Shown here: positions 39,169-48,383 of the stretch, in pieces
Numbering within the stretch: position 1 is the stretch's first letter
Layout: the number at the start of each line of letters is the position of its first letter
Source: Luteithermobacter gelatinilyticus
GTDB taxonomy: Bacteria > Pseudomonadota > Alphaproteobacteria > Sphingomonadales > Emcibacteraceae
DNA length: 64,000 nucleotides
Reading direction: 5' to 3'
Assembly: GCF_005849285.1 (NCBI RefSeq)
Contig: NZ_CP040517.1
Coordinates: forward strand, 2,796,501-2,860,500
Position numbers and translations under genes: made by a program
Notes under the pieces: model-generated
The model's database searches: none
What the model saw: only the letters and a program-made list of their open reading frames with translations
Told to the model about the DNA's origin: nothing

Positions 39169-40053
39169 ATGAGCCAGGAAACAGACACCACACGCACCAC
39201 CATTGAACCGCGGCCTTTTGTCAAGATGCACGGCCTCGGCAATGATTTTGTCATTTTTGACGGCCGGATGGATCGCTTTGATCTGTCCGGGGATGGCGTG
39301 CGTTATGTTGCCGACCGCAAGCGTGGCATCGGCTGTGATCAGGTGATCACCTTGTGGCCGTCGGACGTGGCCGACGCCTTTATGCGCATCCAGAATGCCG
39401 ACGGGTCCGAAGTGGCTGCTTGCGGCAATGCCACCCGCTGCGTCGCCGATCTTCTGATGCAGGAAGCCGGCACAAACGCCGTAACCATCGAAACCCTCGC
39501 CGGACTGCTCAAAGCCACCCGCGAAGGCGCCTTCATCCGGGTGGATATGGGACCGCCGCGACTGGACTGGCAGGCGATTCCGCTGGCCCGGGAAATGGAC
39601 ACGACCACCCTTGATTTTACCTTCGGGCCCCTGAATCAGCCCGTGGCGGTCAATATGGGCAATCCTCATGTGGTGTTTTTTGTGGACAATGTGGATGATG
39701 TACCACTTAGCGAATTTGGTCCCGAAATCGAATATGATCCTTTGTTTCCCGAACGCGCCAATGTCAGCATCGTGGAAAATCGCGGCGGGGGAGAGTTGCG
39801 GCTTCGGGTGTGGGAACGGGGGGCAGGCATCACTCAGGCCTGTGGTTCGGCCGCCTGTGCCGCCGTGGTCGCCGCTTCCCTGCGGGGACTTGTGGAACGG
39901 CGGGCTCGAATCGAACTGGACGGCGGGTTTCTCACTCTGGAATGGGACACCAATGATCATGTACTGATGACCGGCGCGGTAAGTTATGTGTTTGCCGGCC
40001 ATGTGTTTAGCCCCTACAGCCTGGAAGGGTCCTTTGATCAGGAGGCCGACTGA
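39169..40053 (+). CDS. dapF: Diaminopimelate epimerase
   Basis: Cofactor-free racemase that turns LL- into meso-diaminopimelate for lysine and peptidoglycan, 294 residues. The two catalytic cysteines are in AACGNATRC and ACGSAACAA. KMHGLGNDFVIFD starts the domain and GNPHVVFFVDNV is conserved. Its stop overlaps the mtaB start by one base (TGATG), so the two are coupled. Confidence 0.96.
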   Translation: MSQETDTTRTTIEPRPFVKMHGLGNDFVIFDGRMDRFDLSGDGVRYVADRKRGIGCDQVITLWPSDVADAFMRIQNADGSEVAACGNATRCVADLLMQEAGTNAVTIETLAGLLKATREGAFIRVDMGPPRLDWQAIPLAREMDTTTLDFTFGPLNQPVAVNMGNPHVVFFVDNVDDVPLSEFGPEIEYDPLFPERANVSIVENRGGGELRLRVWERGAGITQACGSAACAAVVAASLRGLVERRARIELDGGFLTLEWDTNDHVLMTGAVSYVFAGHVFSPYSLEGSFDQEAD

Positions 40054-41360
40054 TGAGCCGCGCGCCGAGCCTGTCGCCAGAAATCGTCACCTTTGGCTGC
40101 CGTCTCAACACTTATGAATCGGAAGTCATGCGCAACCATGCCCGGGCGGCGGGGCTGGAAAACACGATCATTTTCAACACCTGTGCGGTGACCGCCGAAG
40201 CCACCCGCCAGGCGCGGCAAACCATTCGCCGGATGAAACGCCGGAATCCCGGCGCAAAAATTGTGGTCACGGGATGCGCCGCCCAGATCGATCCCGAACA
40301 ATTTGCCCAAATGGCCGAAGTAGACCGGGTGATCGGCAATCAGGAAAAACTGGCTGCCGAGAGCTGGACCGAACTGCGGCAACAAAGCCCGGACTTTGGC
40401 CTGGAGACCACGGAAAAGGTTACCGTGAACGACATCATGAGCGTGCGCGAAACGGCGCCGCAGCTAATTGACGGCTATGCTGAACGGGCCCGAGCCTTTG
40501 TCCAGGTGCAGAATGGCTGTGATCATCGCTGTACCTTTTGCATCATCCCCTATGGCCGCGGCAATTCCCGTTCTGTACCGGCCGGAGAAGTGGTGCGTCA
40601 GGTGCGCCGCCTTGTGGAAAACGGTTATCAGGAAGTAATTCTGACCGGCGTGGACATCACCTCCTATGGGCCGGACCTGCCGGGTCGTCCATCGCTCGGC
40701 AAACTGTGCCAACAGATTCTTGATCATGTGCCGGAGCTCAAACGCCTGCGCCTCAGCTCTATCGACAGTATCGAAACGGACGAGGCGCTGTTCCGGGTGA
40801 TCACCGAAGAAGAACGCATGATGCCGCATCTGCACCTAAGCCTTCAGGCCGGCGATAACATGATCCTGAAACGCATGAAACGCCGCCATAGCCGCGAGGA
40901 CAGCATCGACTTCTGCCGCCGGGTGCGGGCGGCGCGGCCCGATGTAGTGTTCGGGGCCGACCTGATCGCCGGCTTTCCAACTGAAACGGAAAACATGTTT
41001 GAAAATTCCCTCAGGCTGGTGGATGACTGTGACCTGACCTTTCTTCATGTCTTCCCCTATTCCGAGCGCGAGGGGACGCCGGCAGCGCGCATGCCTCAGC
41101 TGCCCAGGGAAGTGCGCAAGGAACGGGCGGAACGGCTGCGCCGCAAGGGCGAGGAACATCTGGACCGCTTCCTCAAAAGCCAAATCGGCCGCACCGTCAG
41201 CATTCTGGTGGAAAAACCCCTGACAGCCGGGGAAAGCGTGGTCGGCCATACGGAACATTTCGCCCCGGCCCGCCTGATGGCGGATCTTCCGGCCGGTCAT
41301 ATTGCCAAAGCGGTTGTGACCGGGTATCAGGATGGCATACTTATCGCGGAACTCAAATAA
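40053..41360 (+). CDS. mtaB: tRNA t6A37 methylthiotransferase MtaB
   Basis: Radical-SAM enzyme that makes ms2t6A at position 37 of tRNAs, 435 residues. The N-terminal domain shows the three cluster cysteines in TFGCRLNTYESE, FNTCAVTAEA and VTGCAAQIDP. The radical SAM CxxxCxxC motif is CDHRCTFCIIPYGRG. A TRAM-like C-terminal domain follows. The adjacent dapF and ftsY genes are the usual neighbours in Alphaproteobacteria. Confidence 0.94.
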   Translation: MSRAPSLSPEIVTFGCRLNTYESEVMRNHARAAGLENTIIFNTCAVTAEATRQARQTIRRMKRRNPGAKIVVTGCAAQIDPEQFAQMAEVDRVIGNQEKLAAESWTELRQQSPDFGLETTEKVTVNDIMSVRETAPQLIDGYAERARAFVQVQNGCDHRCTFCIIPYGRGNSRSVPAGEVVRQVRRLVENGYQEVILTGVDITSYGPDLPGRPSLGKLCQQILDHVPELKRLRLSSIDSIETDEALFRVITEEERMMPHLHLSLQAGDNMILKRMKRRHSREDSIDFCRRVRAARPDVVFGADLIAGFPTETENMFENSLRLVDDCDLTFLHVFPYSEREGTPAARMPQLPREVRKERAERLRRKGEEHLDRFLKSQIGRTVSILVEKPLTAGESVVGHTEHFAPARLMADLPAGHIAKAVVTGYQDGILIAELK

Positions 41361-41369
41361 GTGGACTCC

Positions 41370-42308
41370 ATGAACGAAGAAGCACCCAAAAAAGGCTGGT
41401 TTCGACGCCTGAAAGACGGCCTGAAACGCAGCACCTCTGCCCTCAGCAGCGGCATATCCGGGATTTTCAACAAACGCCGGCTGGATGCCGCGACCCTGGA
41501 AGAGCTGGAAGACCTGCTGATCATGTCTGACCTGGGCGTCGAGGTCAGCCGGCGGGTCTGCGACCGGCTTGCCAAAAACAAATATGACAAGGAAATTGCC
41601 GCCGAAGAGGTGCAAAAGGCCCTCGCCGAAGAAGTTTCCGGCATTCTGGAACAAGTGGCCCGGCCGCTCGCCATCAATCCCGCGCACCGTCCGCATGTGA
41701 TTTTAATGGTGGGCGTGAACGGGTCCGGCAAAACCACCACCATCGGCAAGCTGGCCAAACAGTTCCAGCTGGACGGCAAATCAGTCATGCTGGCCGCCGG
41801 AGACACTTTCCGGGCGGCGGCCATTGAGCAGCTCCAGGTCTGGGGCGAACGCAACAAGGTGCCGGTGATTGCCGGCAAGGTGGGCGGCGATGCGGCGGGG
41901 CTCGCCTATGATGCGCTCCAGCAGGCGAAAGCCCAGAATATTGACGTGCTTCTGATTGATACGGCCGGACGGCTGCAAAACAAGAATCACCTCATGGAGG
42001 AACTGGCGAAAATTGTGCGCGTCATCAAGAAATTCGATCCCGAGGCGCCCCATGATACCGTACTGGTGCTGGATGCCACCACCGGGCAGAATGCGCTGAT
42101 GCAAGCGGAAGTGTTCCGTGAAGTGGCCCAGATCACCGGCCTGATCATGACCAAACTGGATGGCACGGCCCGCGGCGGGGTGCTGGTGGCATGTGCGGAA
42201 AAATTTGCCCTGCCCATTCACGCCATCGGCGTTGGCGAGAGCATAGATGACCTTCAACCCTTTGACGCCGATGAATTTTCCCGTATGCTCGTAGGGCTGG
42301 AAGCGTAA
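41370..42308 (+). CDS. ftsY: SRP receptor FtsY
   Basis: Membrane-associated GTPase that receives SRP-ribosome complexes, partner of Ffh. The protein has 312 residues from ATG 41370; GTG 41361 would add three residues and directly abuts the mtaB stop. The N-terminal A region is short and basic (KKGWFRRLKDGLKRST). The NG domain shows GVNGSGKTTTIGKLAKQF, DTFRAAAIEQLQVW, DTAGRLQNK and TKLDGTARGG. Confidence 0.95.
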   Translation: MNEEAPKKGWFRRLKDGLKRSTSALSSGISGIFNKRRLDAATLEELEDLLIMSDLGVEVSRRVCDRLAKNKYDKEIAAEEVQKALAEEVSGILEQVARPLAINPAHRPHVILMVGVNGSGKTTTIGKLAKQFQLDGKSVMLAAGDTFRAAAIEQLQVWGERNKVPVIAGKVGGDAAGLAYDALQQAKAQNIDVLLIDTAGRLQNKNHLMEELAKIVRVIKKFDPEAPHDTVLVLDATTGQNALMQAEVFREVAQITGLIMTKLDGTARGGVLVACAEKFALPIHAIGVGESIDDLQPFDADEFSRMLVGLEA

Positions 42309-42342
42309 CAATACGCCGGAGAGAAAAGGGATCTGACACCAG

Positions 42343-42903
42343 ATGAACCAGCTTTATAAACTGTTGATCGAGGCCGGCCCGCTGGTCATTTTCTTTATTG
42401 CTAACGGCCAGTGGGGCATATATGCGGCGACGGCGGTTTTCATGACAGCCATGATTATTTCCATGGTGGCAAGCCGAATTTTGCTCAAGGAAATCTCGCT
42501 TATGTTATGGCTGTCCGTGGCGCTGGTGACCATTTTTGGCGGCGCGACGCTGTATTTTGAGGATGAAGCTTTTATCAAGATCAAACCGACCATTCTCTAC
42601 AGCCTGTTTGCCGCCGTACTACTGCTGGGCACGCTGCTCAAGAAACCCTTTATCCGCAATGTGATGGAGGCAGGCTTTCCGCCATTGGAAGATGTGGCCT
42701 GGACCAAGATGAATTTCCGCTGGGGGGTGTTTTTTCTCTTTTGTGCCCTGCTCAACGAATATATCTGGCGCACCTATGACACCCAGACCTGGATCGCTGC
42801 CAAACTATGGCTGTTCATGCCGCTGAGTTTTGTCTTTGCCATGGCCCAAGTGCCGCTGATCATGAAATACCAGATCGAAGAAGACGCCCCGGAAAAGGAA
42901 TAA
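42343..42903 (+). CDS. yciB: YciB/IspZ-type septation membrane protein
   Basis: Inner-membrane protein of 186 residues with five to six spans. It begins LIEAGPLVIFFIANGQWGIYAATAVFM and contains LYFEDEAFIKIKPTILYSLFAAVLL and FRWGVFFLFCALLNEYIWR, all signature blocks of the family. YciB is linked to cell-envelope synthesis and septation. GAGAAAAGGG is the ribosome site. It lies 34 bp after ftsY and ends this plus-strand cluster, followed at once by a palindromic repeat. Confidence 0.92.
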   Translation: MNQLYKLLIEAGPLVIFFIANGQWGIYAATAVFMTAMIISMVASRILLKEISLMLWLSVALVTIFGGATLYFEDEAFIKIKPTILYSLFAAVLLLGTLLKKPFIRNVMEAGFPPLEDVAWTKMNFRWGVFFLFCALLNEYIWRTYDTQTWIAAKLWLFMPLSFVFAMAQVPLIMKYQIEEDAPEKE

Positions 42904-42905
42904 GG

Positions 42906-42947
42906 TCTAGAGTGAATTGAGCCAACCTATTCACAATTCACTCTAGA
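42906..42947. repeat. Dispersed palindromic repeat, copy 1
   Basis: Perfect 14-bp arms (TCTAGAGTGAATTG at 42906-42919 and its complement at 42934-42947) enclose AGCCAACCTATTCA. It starts 2 bases after the yciB stop, between convergent yciB and Nudix genes. 42907-42947 matches 52185-52225 at 39 of 41 bases. It could also act as a terminator, but no T-run follows. Confidence 0.92.
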
Positions 42948-43014
42948 GCGTGGCCTGGCAGCCGCGCTCTTTTATCGCGGGGTTGCGGCAATGCTTCCGG
43001 CCGATCTCTGGCCC

Positions 43015-43581
43015 CTATCTCTGGCCGGTGGCGCCGTCAGGGTTGGTAAAGGGGGCAAAGACGTCCCGATCCGCGACCTCGCGGTAATGGTGAAGCGCCC
43101 AATGCACGCTGGGGAAAGCGATGTCATCCCAGGGAATCTCCTCCCAACGGAACAGGGCCACTTCCTCGCTTTCCTCCCCGGCCTTGATCTCTGGGGTCTT
43201 CAGGTCCGCCACATACATCATTTGCACCTGGGAAATATGCCGGATGGAATAGACGGCAAGCAAAGCGCGCGGACGAATTTCAGCGCAAGCCTCTTCCCGG
43301 GCCTCACGCATGGCCCCTTCTTCGGGGCTTTCTTTTTCTTCCAGAAATCCCGCCGGAATGGTCCAATAACCTTTGCGCGGGTTGATTGCTCGACGGCACA
43401 GCAAAAAACGGGGCTCTGCTTCGGGGCTTTCCCGCCAGACCGCGACCGATCCCACCACAATCTTGGGATTTTCGTAATAGACAAAATCACAGGTGTCACA
43501 GACATGACGTTCCCGATTGTCCCCGTCAGGCACGCGCCGGGAAAAGGAATGTTTGTTATAGGGCTGGTTTTCAAAAGGCAT
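43015..43581 (-). CDS. Nudix hydrolase with N-terminal zinc-ribbon-like segment
   Basis: Hydrolase of nucleoside diphosphates linked to another group, 188 residues. The Nudix box [20 protein letters not shown] fits G-x5-E-x7-R-E-x-x-E-E. Before it, [19 protein letters not shown] is the N-terminal pattern seen in NudC-like and ADP-ribose-type enzymes, but only one Cys pair is visible. The substrate is not determined. It converges on yciB across the palindromic repeat. Confidence 0.9.
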   Translation of the reverse strand: MPFENQPYNKHSFSRRVPDGDNRERHVCDTCDFVYYENPKIVVGSVAVWRESPEAEPRFLLCRRAINPRKGYWTIPAGFLEEKESPEEGAMREAREEACAEIRPRALLAVYSIRHISQVQMMYVADLKTPEIKAGEESEEVALFRWEEIPWDDIAFPSVHWALHHYREVADRDVFAPFTNPDGATGQR

Positions 43582-43624
43582 GGCGGATGTTCTGCATCAT
43601 AAGAGTCATTCAAGGATAACAAGC

Positions 43625-44020
43625 TCAGATTTTGATATCAATGATCTGACCCAGGCGTTCGAACCGGGGTTGTCCCACTGGCCCGCCGAGACTTTCCCGC
43701 AGATTGAGGTTCGGAGCGCCCGCCATGCCGCTCCCGGGGGCCTCATCCGATCCGGCGGCAAGAACATGACTCAGCTTTTCCAGATTCCGGTTGCGCAGCT
43801 CTTCCTGAATCCGGCTAAGGGCATCGCGGTTCTCCTGAATCTGAGTCTCGCGAATTTGCGCCTGCCGATCCAGTTCCCGGGCCTGCTGTCGTTCGGACCG
43901 GGCCTGCATCTGTTCCCTGGTTTGCTGCTGGTCTGCTAACTGCTGCTGGGCCTGGCGTTGATTAGGGTCCGCCAACCCGATCAAAGACGACAGCAAATGT
44001 GAATGTGATGTGATTTTCAT
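43625..44020 (-). CDS. Uncharacterised coiled-coil protein
   Basis: A 131-residue protein that is not recognised. Residues 20-80 are a long charged helix rich in Gln, Arg and Glu (QRQAQQQLADQQQTREQMQA), predicted to form a coiled coil. The C-terminal 45 residues are Gly/Pro-rich and end IIDIKI. It has no signal peptide or membrane span. It lies downstream of ccmI on the opposite side of a 110-bp spacer, and upstream of the Nudix gene on the same strand by 43 bp. No function is proposed. Confidence 0.6.
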   Translation of the reverse strand: MKITSHSHLLSSLIGLADPNQRQAQQQLADQQQTREQMQARSERQQARELDRQAQIRETQIQENRDALSRIQEELRNRNLEKLSHVLAAGSDEAPGSGMAGAPNLNLRESLGGPVGQPRFERLGQIIDIKI

Positions 44021-44130
44021 CGGTTCTCAGCCGGGGATCTCACCCCCATAAACAAACGGAACGTTTCTCTAAGACTTTGTGTCCATTTTTTCTAATGGGA
44101 ACCGCCAATTTCTGTGACAGGGCATCTATT

Positions 44131-45288
44131 TTACTCTGAATCCCCCAGTTTATCCAGTTCTTTCCGAATCGTCGGACGGTCACTTTCCTGTGAATATTCG
44201 AGCGCCTTTTCATACGCGGCCCGGGCTTTGGCTCTCTCGCCCAGGACCCGATATGCCCGCCCCAGCCGCGCCCAGCCCGCCCCATCCTGGGGGTTTTCCT
44301 GCAACCGGGCGGCAAGGCGTTCAACCATGTCCCGGATCATGGCCTGCTGCTGTTCGGGGGACATGTTTTCAACGGCCTGGATCTGTTCCTCGCTCAAGGG
44401 CGGCATATTTGGGGCTGGATTTTGGGCCGGAGCCCCCTGACGGGAGCTGTCTTTGCGGGGCCTGCCGTCGCCCCGGGCCGCCGCCATTACCGTCTTGACC
44501 TGATCCACCCACGGGGCGTCCGGTGGCGAGATTTCAAGGATTTTCGTCCACAGCGTAAGAGCCTTGTCCACCTGCCCCGCCTGATATTCAGCCAAGCCCA
44601 AATAATAGAGCGTGCCGGGCTGGTCCGGCCGCAGTCTGTCGGCCTGTTGCAAAGCAAACAGCGAGGCCGGCGTGACGCGCCCCTCAGCAGCGGCGATCAG
44701 GGCTTCTGCATACATCAGCAACAGATCGAAATTGTCCGGCTCCAGTTGCCAGGCGTTCTGTAACGCCCGGGCCGCCGCCCCATAATTGCCGCGCCGGTTT
44801 TCCAGTTGCCCCAGCAGCAGCCAGCCGGTTTTTTCCTCCGGATGGTCCGCAAGACGCGCTTCTACCTTTTCAATGATTTCCAGGACCTTGCGGCTTTCGT
44901 CATCAACCGGCGCATCCTGCGCAGGGCTTGCCGTCGGAAAGTCCGGCATACCCGGACGCCCCAGCTCCAGATAAAGCGCTGACATGGCGAAGATAATCAC
45001 CACCGCCAGCAACGCCGTCCGCGGCATGACCTGCCCTGCCTTAACGCTCCCTTCTTCACGTTCTGCCGCCCTGAGAAGACGCCGTTCAATTTCCAGACGG
45101 GCCGCGGCGGCGGCCTCTTCGGCCAGGCGGCCATCGGCCACATCCTGCTCCAGCTCCCGAAGCTGCGCGCGGTAAACCGCAAGATCCGCCCGCTCATCCT
45201 CAGCACAAGGTTGCTTTTTCAACAGCGGCAGCACTACAAAGATCAGCGCGCTCACCAGCAGCAGCACCATAACCAGCCCGGTCATCAT
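44131..45288 (-). CDS. ccmI: Cytochrome c maturation protein CcmI
   Basis: Chaperone that holds apocytochrome c for heme attachment, 385 residues. Two N-terminal membrane spans (MMTGLVMVLLLVSALIFVVL and TALLAVVIIFAMSALYLEL) are separated by a charged cytoplasmic loop with a leucine-zipper-like helix. The periplasmic part has TPR-like repeats (WLLLGQLENRRGNYGAAARAL, LYYLGLAEYQAGQVDKAL, WARLGRAYRVLGERAKA). The ATG overlaps the ccmH stop by 4 bases. It is the last gene of the ccm cluster. Confidence 0.9.
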   Translation of the reverse strand: MMTGLVMVLLLVSALIFVVLPLLKKQPCAEDERADLAVYRAQLRELEQDVADGRLAEEAAAAARLEIERRLLRAAEREEGSVKAGQVMPRTALLAVVIIFAMSALYLELGRPGMPDFPTASPAQDAPVDDESRKVLEIIEKVEARLADHPEEKTGWLLLGQLENRRGNYGAAARALQNAWQLEPDNFDLLLMYAEALIAAAEGRVTPASLFALQQADRLRPDQPGTLYYLGLAEYQAGQVDKALTLWTKILEISPPDAPWVDQVKTVMAAARGDGRPRKDSSRQGAPAQNPAPNMPPLSEEQIQAVENMSPEQQQAMIRDMVERLAARLQENPQDGAGWARLGRAYRVLGERAKARAAYEKALEYSQESDRPTIRKELDKLGDSE

Positions 45289-45815
45289 GGCCGCTCTCCT
45301 TGTTTTGTTTCTTCTGGGCCCGTTTCTTCTGAGCCCGTTTCTTCTTTCGGCAACAACCGGGCCAGCCGCTCCTGTTCTTCCGGACTTAGTGGTGTCACAT
45401 CAGGAGTGCGGGGCGTGCGGCGCAGATACAGAATGACCAATATTCCCCCCAGCAGCAGAAATCCGACCGGCAGGAACCACAGCGCCAGAGTTTCTTCCTT
45501 AAGCGGTGGTTTCAGCAACACCCAGTCACCATAGCGCGACGTCATGAACGCGATGATTTCCGCATCCGTATCGCCCGCCATGACCCGCTCGCGCACAATC
45601 ATCCGCAGATCCCTGGCCAGATCCGCATTGCTGTCTACAATCGACTGATTCTGACACACCAGACAGCGCAACTGCTTCATAAGCGTCTGGGCGCGGGCCT
45701 CGGCGGCAGGGTCCTTCAGGCGCTCGTCATCGACCCCGATGGCAAAGGTGGCCGTCCCGGAAAAGGCCAACAAGGCAAACACGACAAGAGCCCCCCCTAA
45801 GAACAGCTTTTTCAC
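45285..45815 (-). CDS. ccmH: Cytochrome c maturation thiol oxidoreductase CcmH
   Basis: Periplasmic, membrane-anchored protein that reduces apocytochrome c cysteines, 176 residues. It has a signal peptide, the redox motif LRCLVCQNQSI, RYGDWVLLKPPL, and a C-terminal membrane span (LWFLPVGFLLLGGILVILYL). It begins with GTG overlapping the ccmG stop. The last 20 residues contain EETG-type repeats made by an in-frame 15-base duplication at 45307-45336. Confidence 0.93.
   Translation of the reverse strand: MKKLFLGGALVVFALLAFSGTATFAIGVDDERLKDPAAEARAQTLMKQLRCLVCQNQSIVDSNADLARDLRMIVRERVMAGDTDAEIIAFMTSRYGDWVLLKPPLKEETLALWFLPVGFLLLGGILVILYLRRTPRTPDVTPLSPEEQERLARLLPKEETGSEETGPEETKQGERP
45307..45336. 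repeat. In-frame duplication, 2 x 15 bp, in the ccmH tail
   Basis: GTTTCTTCTGGGCCC and GTTTCTTCTGAGCCC lie head to tail, followed by a partial third copy. On the coding strand they give repeated GPEET / GSEET residues near the C-terminus of CcmH. Confidence 0.85.
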
Positions 45816-46342
45816 CGGTCAAGCTCCCGTATCTTGGGCAAGATCCTGTCTTCCAGATCGCTTTCATGAATGGGACCAATATGTTTGTGCACAATGCGCC
45901 CCTCCTTGACAAAATAGGTCTCCGGCACCCCGTAGACGCCCCAGTCGATGCTGACCCGGCCCTTAAGGTCCGCCCCGGTCTTTACATAGGGGTCGCCCAG
46001 CGCAGTCAGAAACCTCAAAGAATCTTCCGGTTTATCCTTGTGGCTGATGCCGTAAATGCGCACGCCATACTCCCGCGTGAGTTTTTCCAGCTGTGGATGT
46101 TCCACCCGGCAGGGCGCACACCAGGAAGCAAAAAAATTGACCAGCACCAGTCCTTCTTCCGCCCGCAGATCCGCCGCACTGAGGCCCGGCCCCGGTCCGT
46201 TCAACCCCGGCAGGGAAAATTCCGGAATCGGTTTATCAATCAGTGCCGAAGGAATTTCCCGCGGATTGAGCGTGAGCCCCACGCCCAGCGCTATGGCCAG
46301 CGCCACGAAAAGAATCAAAGGAACAAGAGCCTTAAGACGCAT
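45812..46342 (-). CDS. ccmG: Thiol:disulfide interchange protein CcmG/DsbE
   Basis: Membrane-anchored thioredoxin that supplies electrons to CcmH, 176 residues. The N-terminal anchor is LVPLILFVALAIALGVGLTL; the fold starts with IPEFSLPGLNGPG and the active site is FFASWCAPCRVEHP. GVYGVPETYFV carries the cis-Pro. ATG 46342 lies 11 bases inside the ccmF end; a longer frame from 46438 would be read from ccmF sequence and is rejected. Confidence 0.94.
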   Translation of the reverse strand: MRLKALVPLILFVALAIALGVGLTLNPREIPSALIDKPIPEFSLPGLNGPGPGLSAADLRAEEGLVLVNFFASWCAPCRVEHPQLEKLTREYGVRIYGISHKDKPEDSLRFLTALGDPYVKTGADLKGRVSIDWGVYGVPETYFVKEGRIVHKHIGPIHESDLEDRILPKIRELDR

Positions 46343-48383
46343 GCACTGTCTCTCCCGAAGGTTTTTGAGCCGCCGCTGTTTTTGGCATTTTCTTTTTAGG
46401 GGCGCCGACCCGGAACCGCCGATCGCTAAGTGAAACAAATCCTCCCAGCACCATTATCGCCGCCCCGCTCCACAACCACAGCTGCAAGGGCTTGTAATAT
46501 ACCCTCACTCCCCAGCGCGGCGCGCCGCCCGGGGTTTCGCCCTGCGCTTCACCAAGGGCAATAAACAGATCACCCCAGAAGGTGGCATGAATGGCCGCTT
46601 CGGTGGTGGACATGGGCGGGCTGGTATAGGTCCGGCTTTGCGGATAAAGATGTTTGAGCACCGCACCCTCCTGATCCCGCAGCACAAAATCGCCCTCAAG
46701 AGCCGTATAATTAGGTCCGGCCACCGGGGTCACCCCCTGAAACTCTACCACATAACCGCCAAGCGTGACCTCATCACCGGCCCTTAACACGTCCAGATGT
46801 TCCCGCTGCCAACCGGACGTTACCGTCATCCCCAGAATGGCAATGGCCAGCCCCAGATGCCCCAGAGTCATGCCCCAGCTCGCCCGGGGTTGCCGCCCCA
46901 GCCGTCGCAGGCTGTCTCCAAGGGAGGTGCGAAACAGCTTGATCCGTCCGGCAAGCTCCAGCAGCGTGCCCATGAGCAACCACACCCCCAGTCCCATCCA
47001 CAGCGCCATCATGACCTGAACCGATGTCACCCCGTCGCCGCCGATGAGCAGGGTTGCGACCACCGCCACCAGACTGATCAGCAACATCAGCCCCAGACGC
47101 TGGCTGATCCCGCGAAGGTCGGCCCGTTTCCAGGTCAAGAACGGCCCCACCGCCATAATCAGCACCAGTGGCATCATCAGCGGCACAAAAGTCCAGTTGA
47201 AATAGGGGGCCCCGACGGAAATCTTCTCGCCCGTGAGGGCATCCAGCAGCAGCGGATATAATGTACCAAACAGCACCGTCGCCGCCCCCACCGTCAGCAG
47301 CATATTATTGAACACCAGCGCCCCTTCGCGGCTCATGGGCGCAAACAGTCCGCCGGGCTGAAGCTTGTCCACCCGTAAGGCATACAGGGTAAGACTGCCG
47401 CCAATGACGAGCAGCAGAAACAGCAGGATAAACACGCCCCGCTCCGGATCAGTGGCAAACGCATGGACCGATGTCAGGACACCGGAACGCACCAAAAACG
47501 TCCCCAGCAGGCTGAAGGAAAAGGCGATAATCGCCAGCAACACCGCCCAGCTCTTCAGGGTATCGCGTTTTTCCACCACAATGGCCGAATGCAGCAGCGC
47601 CGTCGCCACCAGCCACGGCATGAACGAGGCGTTTTCCACCGGGTCCCAAAACCACCATCCCCCCCAGCCCAGTTCGTAATAGGCCCACCAGCTGCCCAGT
47701 GTGATCCCGATGGTCAGGAAACACCAGGCCAGCAGGGTCCACGGCCGCACCCAGCGGGCCCAGGCCGGGTCCACCCGGCCTTCGAGCAATGCGGCCACCG
47801 CAAAGGAAAAGGCCACCGACAGCCCCACATATCCCAAATACAAAAACGGCGGATGAAAGGCGAGTCCCGGATCCTGTAGTAACGGATTAAGGCCGTTGCC
47901 CTCCATCGGCACCGGATTGAGCCGTTCAAACGGGTTGGAAGTCAAAAGCAGAAACAGATAAAACCCTACGCCCACCAGCGCCTGAATGGACAGAACCCGG
48001 GCATAAAGACTGGGCGGTAAGTGCCGGCCGAACCGGGCCACCAATGCCCCGAACAGCGCCAATATCAGCACCCACAGCAGAAGCGAACCTTCATGATTGC
48101 CCCAGACGCCGGAAATTTTATACAGCATCGGTTTCAGGGTATGGGAATTGGCCGCCACATTCTTAACGGAAAAATCGGAGGTGACATAGGCCTGGGTCAG
48201 GGCGAGAAACGCCAGAAACACAAACACAAACTGTCCGTATGCCGCCGGGGCGCCCACCCCCATGAGCCGCCGGTCCCGCCGGGCCGCGCCCACAAAGGGA
48301 AAACCCGCCTGAATTATGGCCAGCGCCAGCGCCAACACCAACGCAAAATGGCCGGCTTCCACAATACCCGGGCCCATATTCAT
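46332..48383 (-). CDS. ccmF: Cytochrome c heme lyase subunit CcmF
   Basis: Large membrane protein of the heme ligation complex, 683 residues with many spans. The WWD domain GWGGWWFWDPVENASFMPW is the heme-handling motif. ISGVWGNHEGSLLLWVLIL and other histidine-bearing segments near the membrane face are typical. It accepts heme from CcmE and attaches it with CcmH/CcmI. The ATG overlaps the ccmE stop by 4 bases. Confidence 0.96.
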   Translation of the reverse strand: MNMGPGIVEAGHFALVLALALAIIQAGFPFVGAARRDRRLMGVGAPAAYGQFVFVFLAFLALTQAYVTSDFSVKNVAANSHTLKPMLYKISGVWGNHEGSLLLWVLILALFGALVARFGRHLPPSLYARVLSIQALVGVGFYLFLLLTSNPFERLNPVPMEGNGLNPLLQDPGLAFHPPFLYLGYVGLSVAFSFAVAALLEGRVDPAWARWVRPWTLLAWCFLTIGITLGSWWAYYELGWGGWWFWDPVENASFMPWLVATALLHSAIVVEKRDTLKSWAVLLAIIAFSFSLLGTFLVRSGVLTSVHAFATDPERGVFILLFLLLVIGGSLTLYALRVDKLQPGGLFAPMSREGALVFNNMLLTVGAATVLFGTLYPLLLDALTGEKISVGAPYFNWTFVPLMMPLVLIMAVGPFLTWKRADLRGISQRLGLMLLISLVAVVATLLIGGDGVTSVQVMMALWMGLGVWLLMGTLLELAGRIKLFRTSLGDSLRRLGRQPRASWGMTLGHLGLAIAILGMTVTSGWQREHLDVLRAGDEVTLGGYVVEFQGVTPVAGPNYTALEGDFVLRDQEGAVLKHLYPQSRTYTSPPMSTTEAAIHATFWGDLFIALGEAQGETPGGAPRWGVRVYYKPLQLWLWSGAAIMVLGGFVSLSDRRFRVGAPKKKMPKTAAAQKPSGETVHAS

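Noticed and set aside
43661-43690. GTTCGAACC-like sequence recalling a tRNA T-arm
   Set aside because: No acceptor or anticodon stems pair around it, and it lies inside the coiled-coil protein gene. A similar ATTCGAACCC in the DASS gene was rejected for the same reason.
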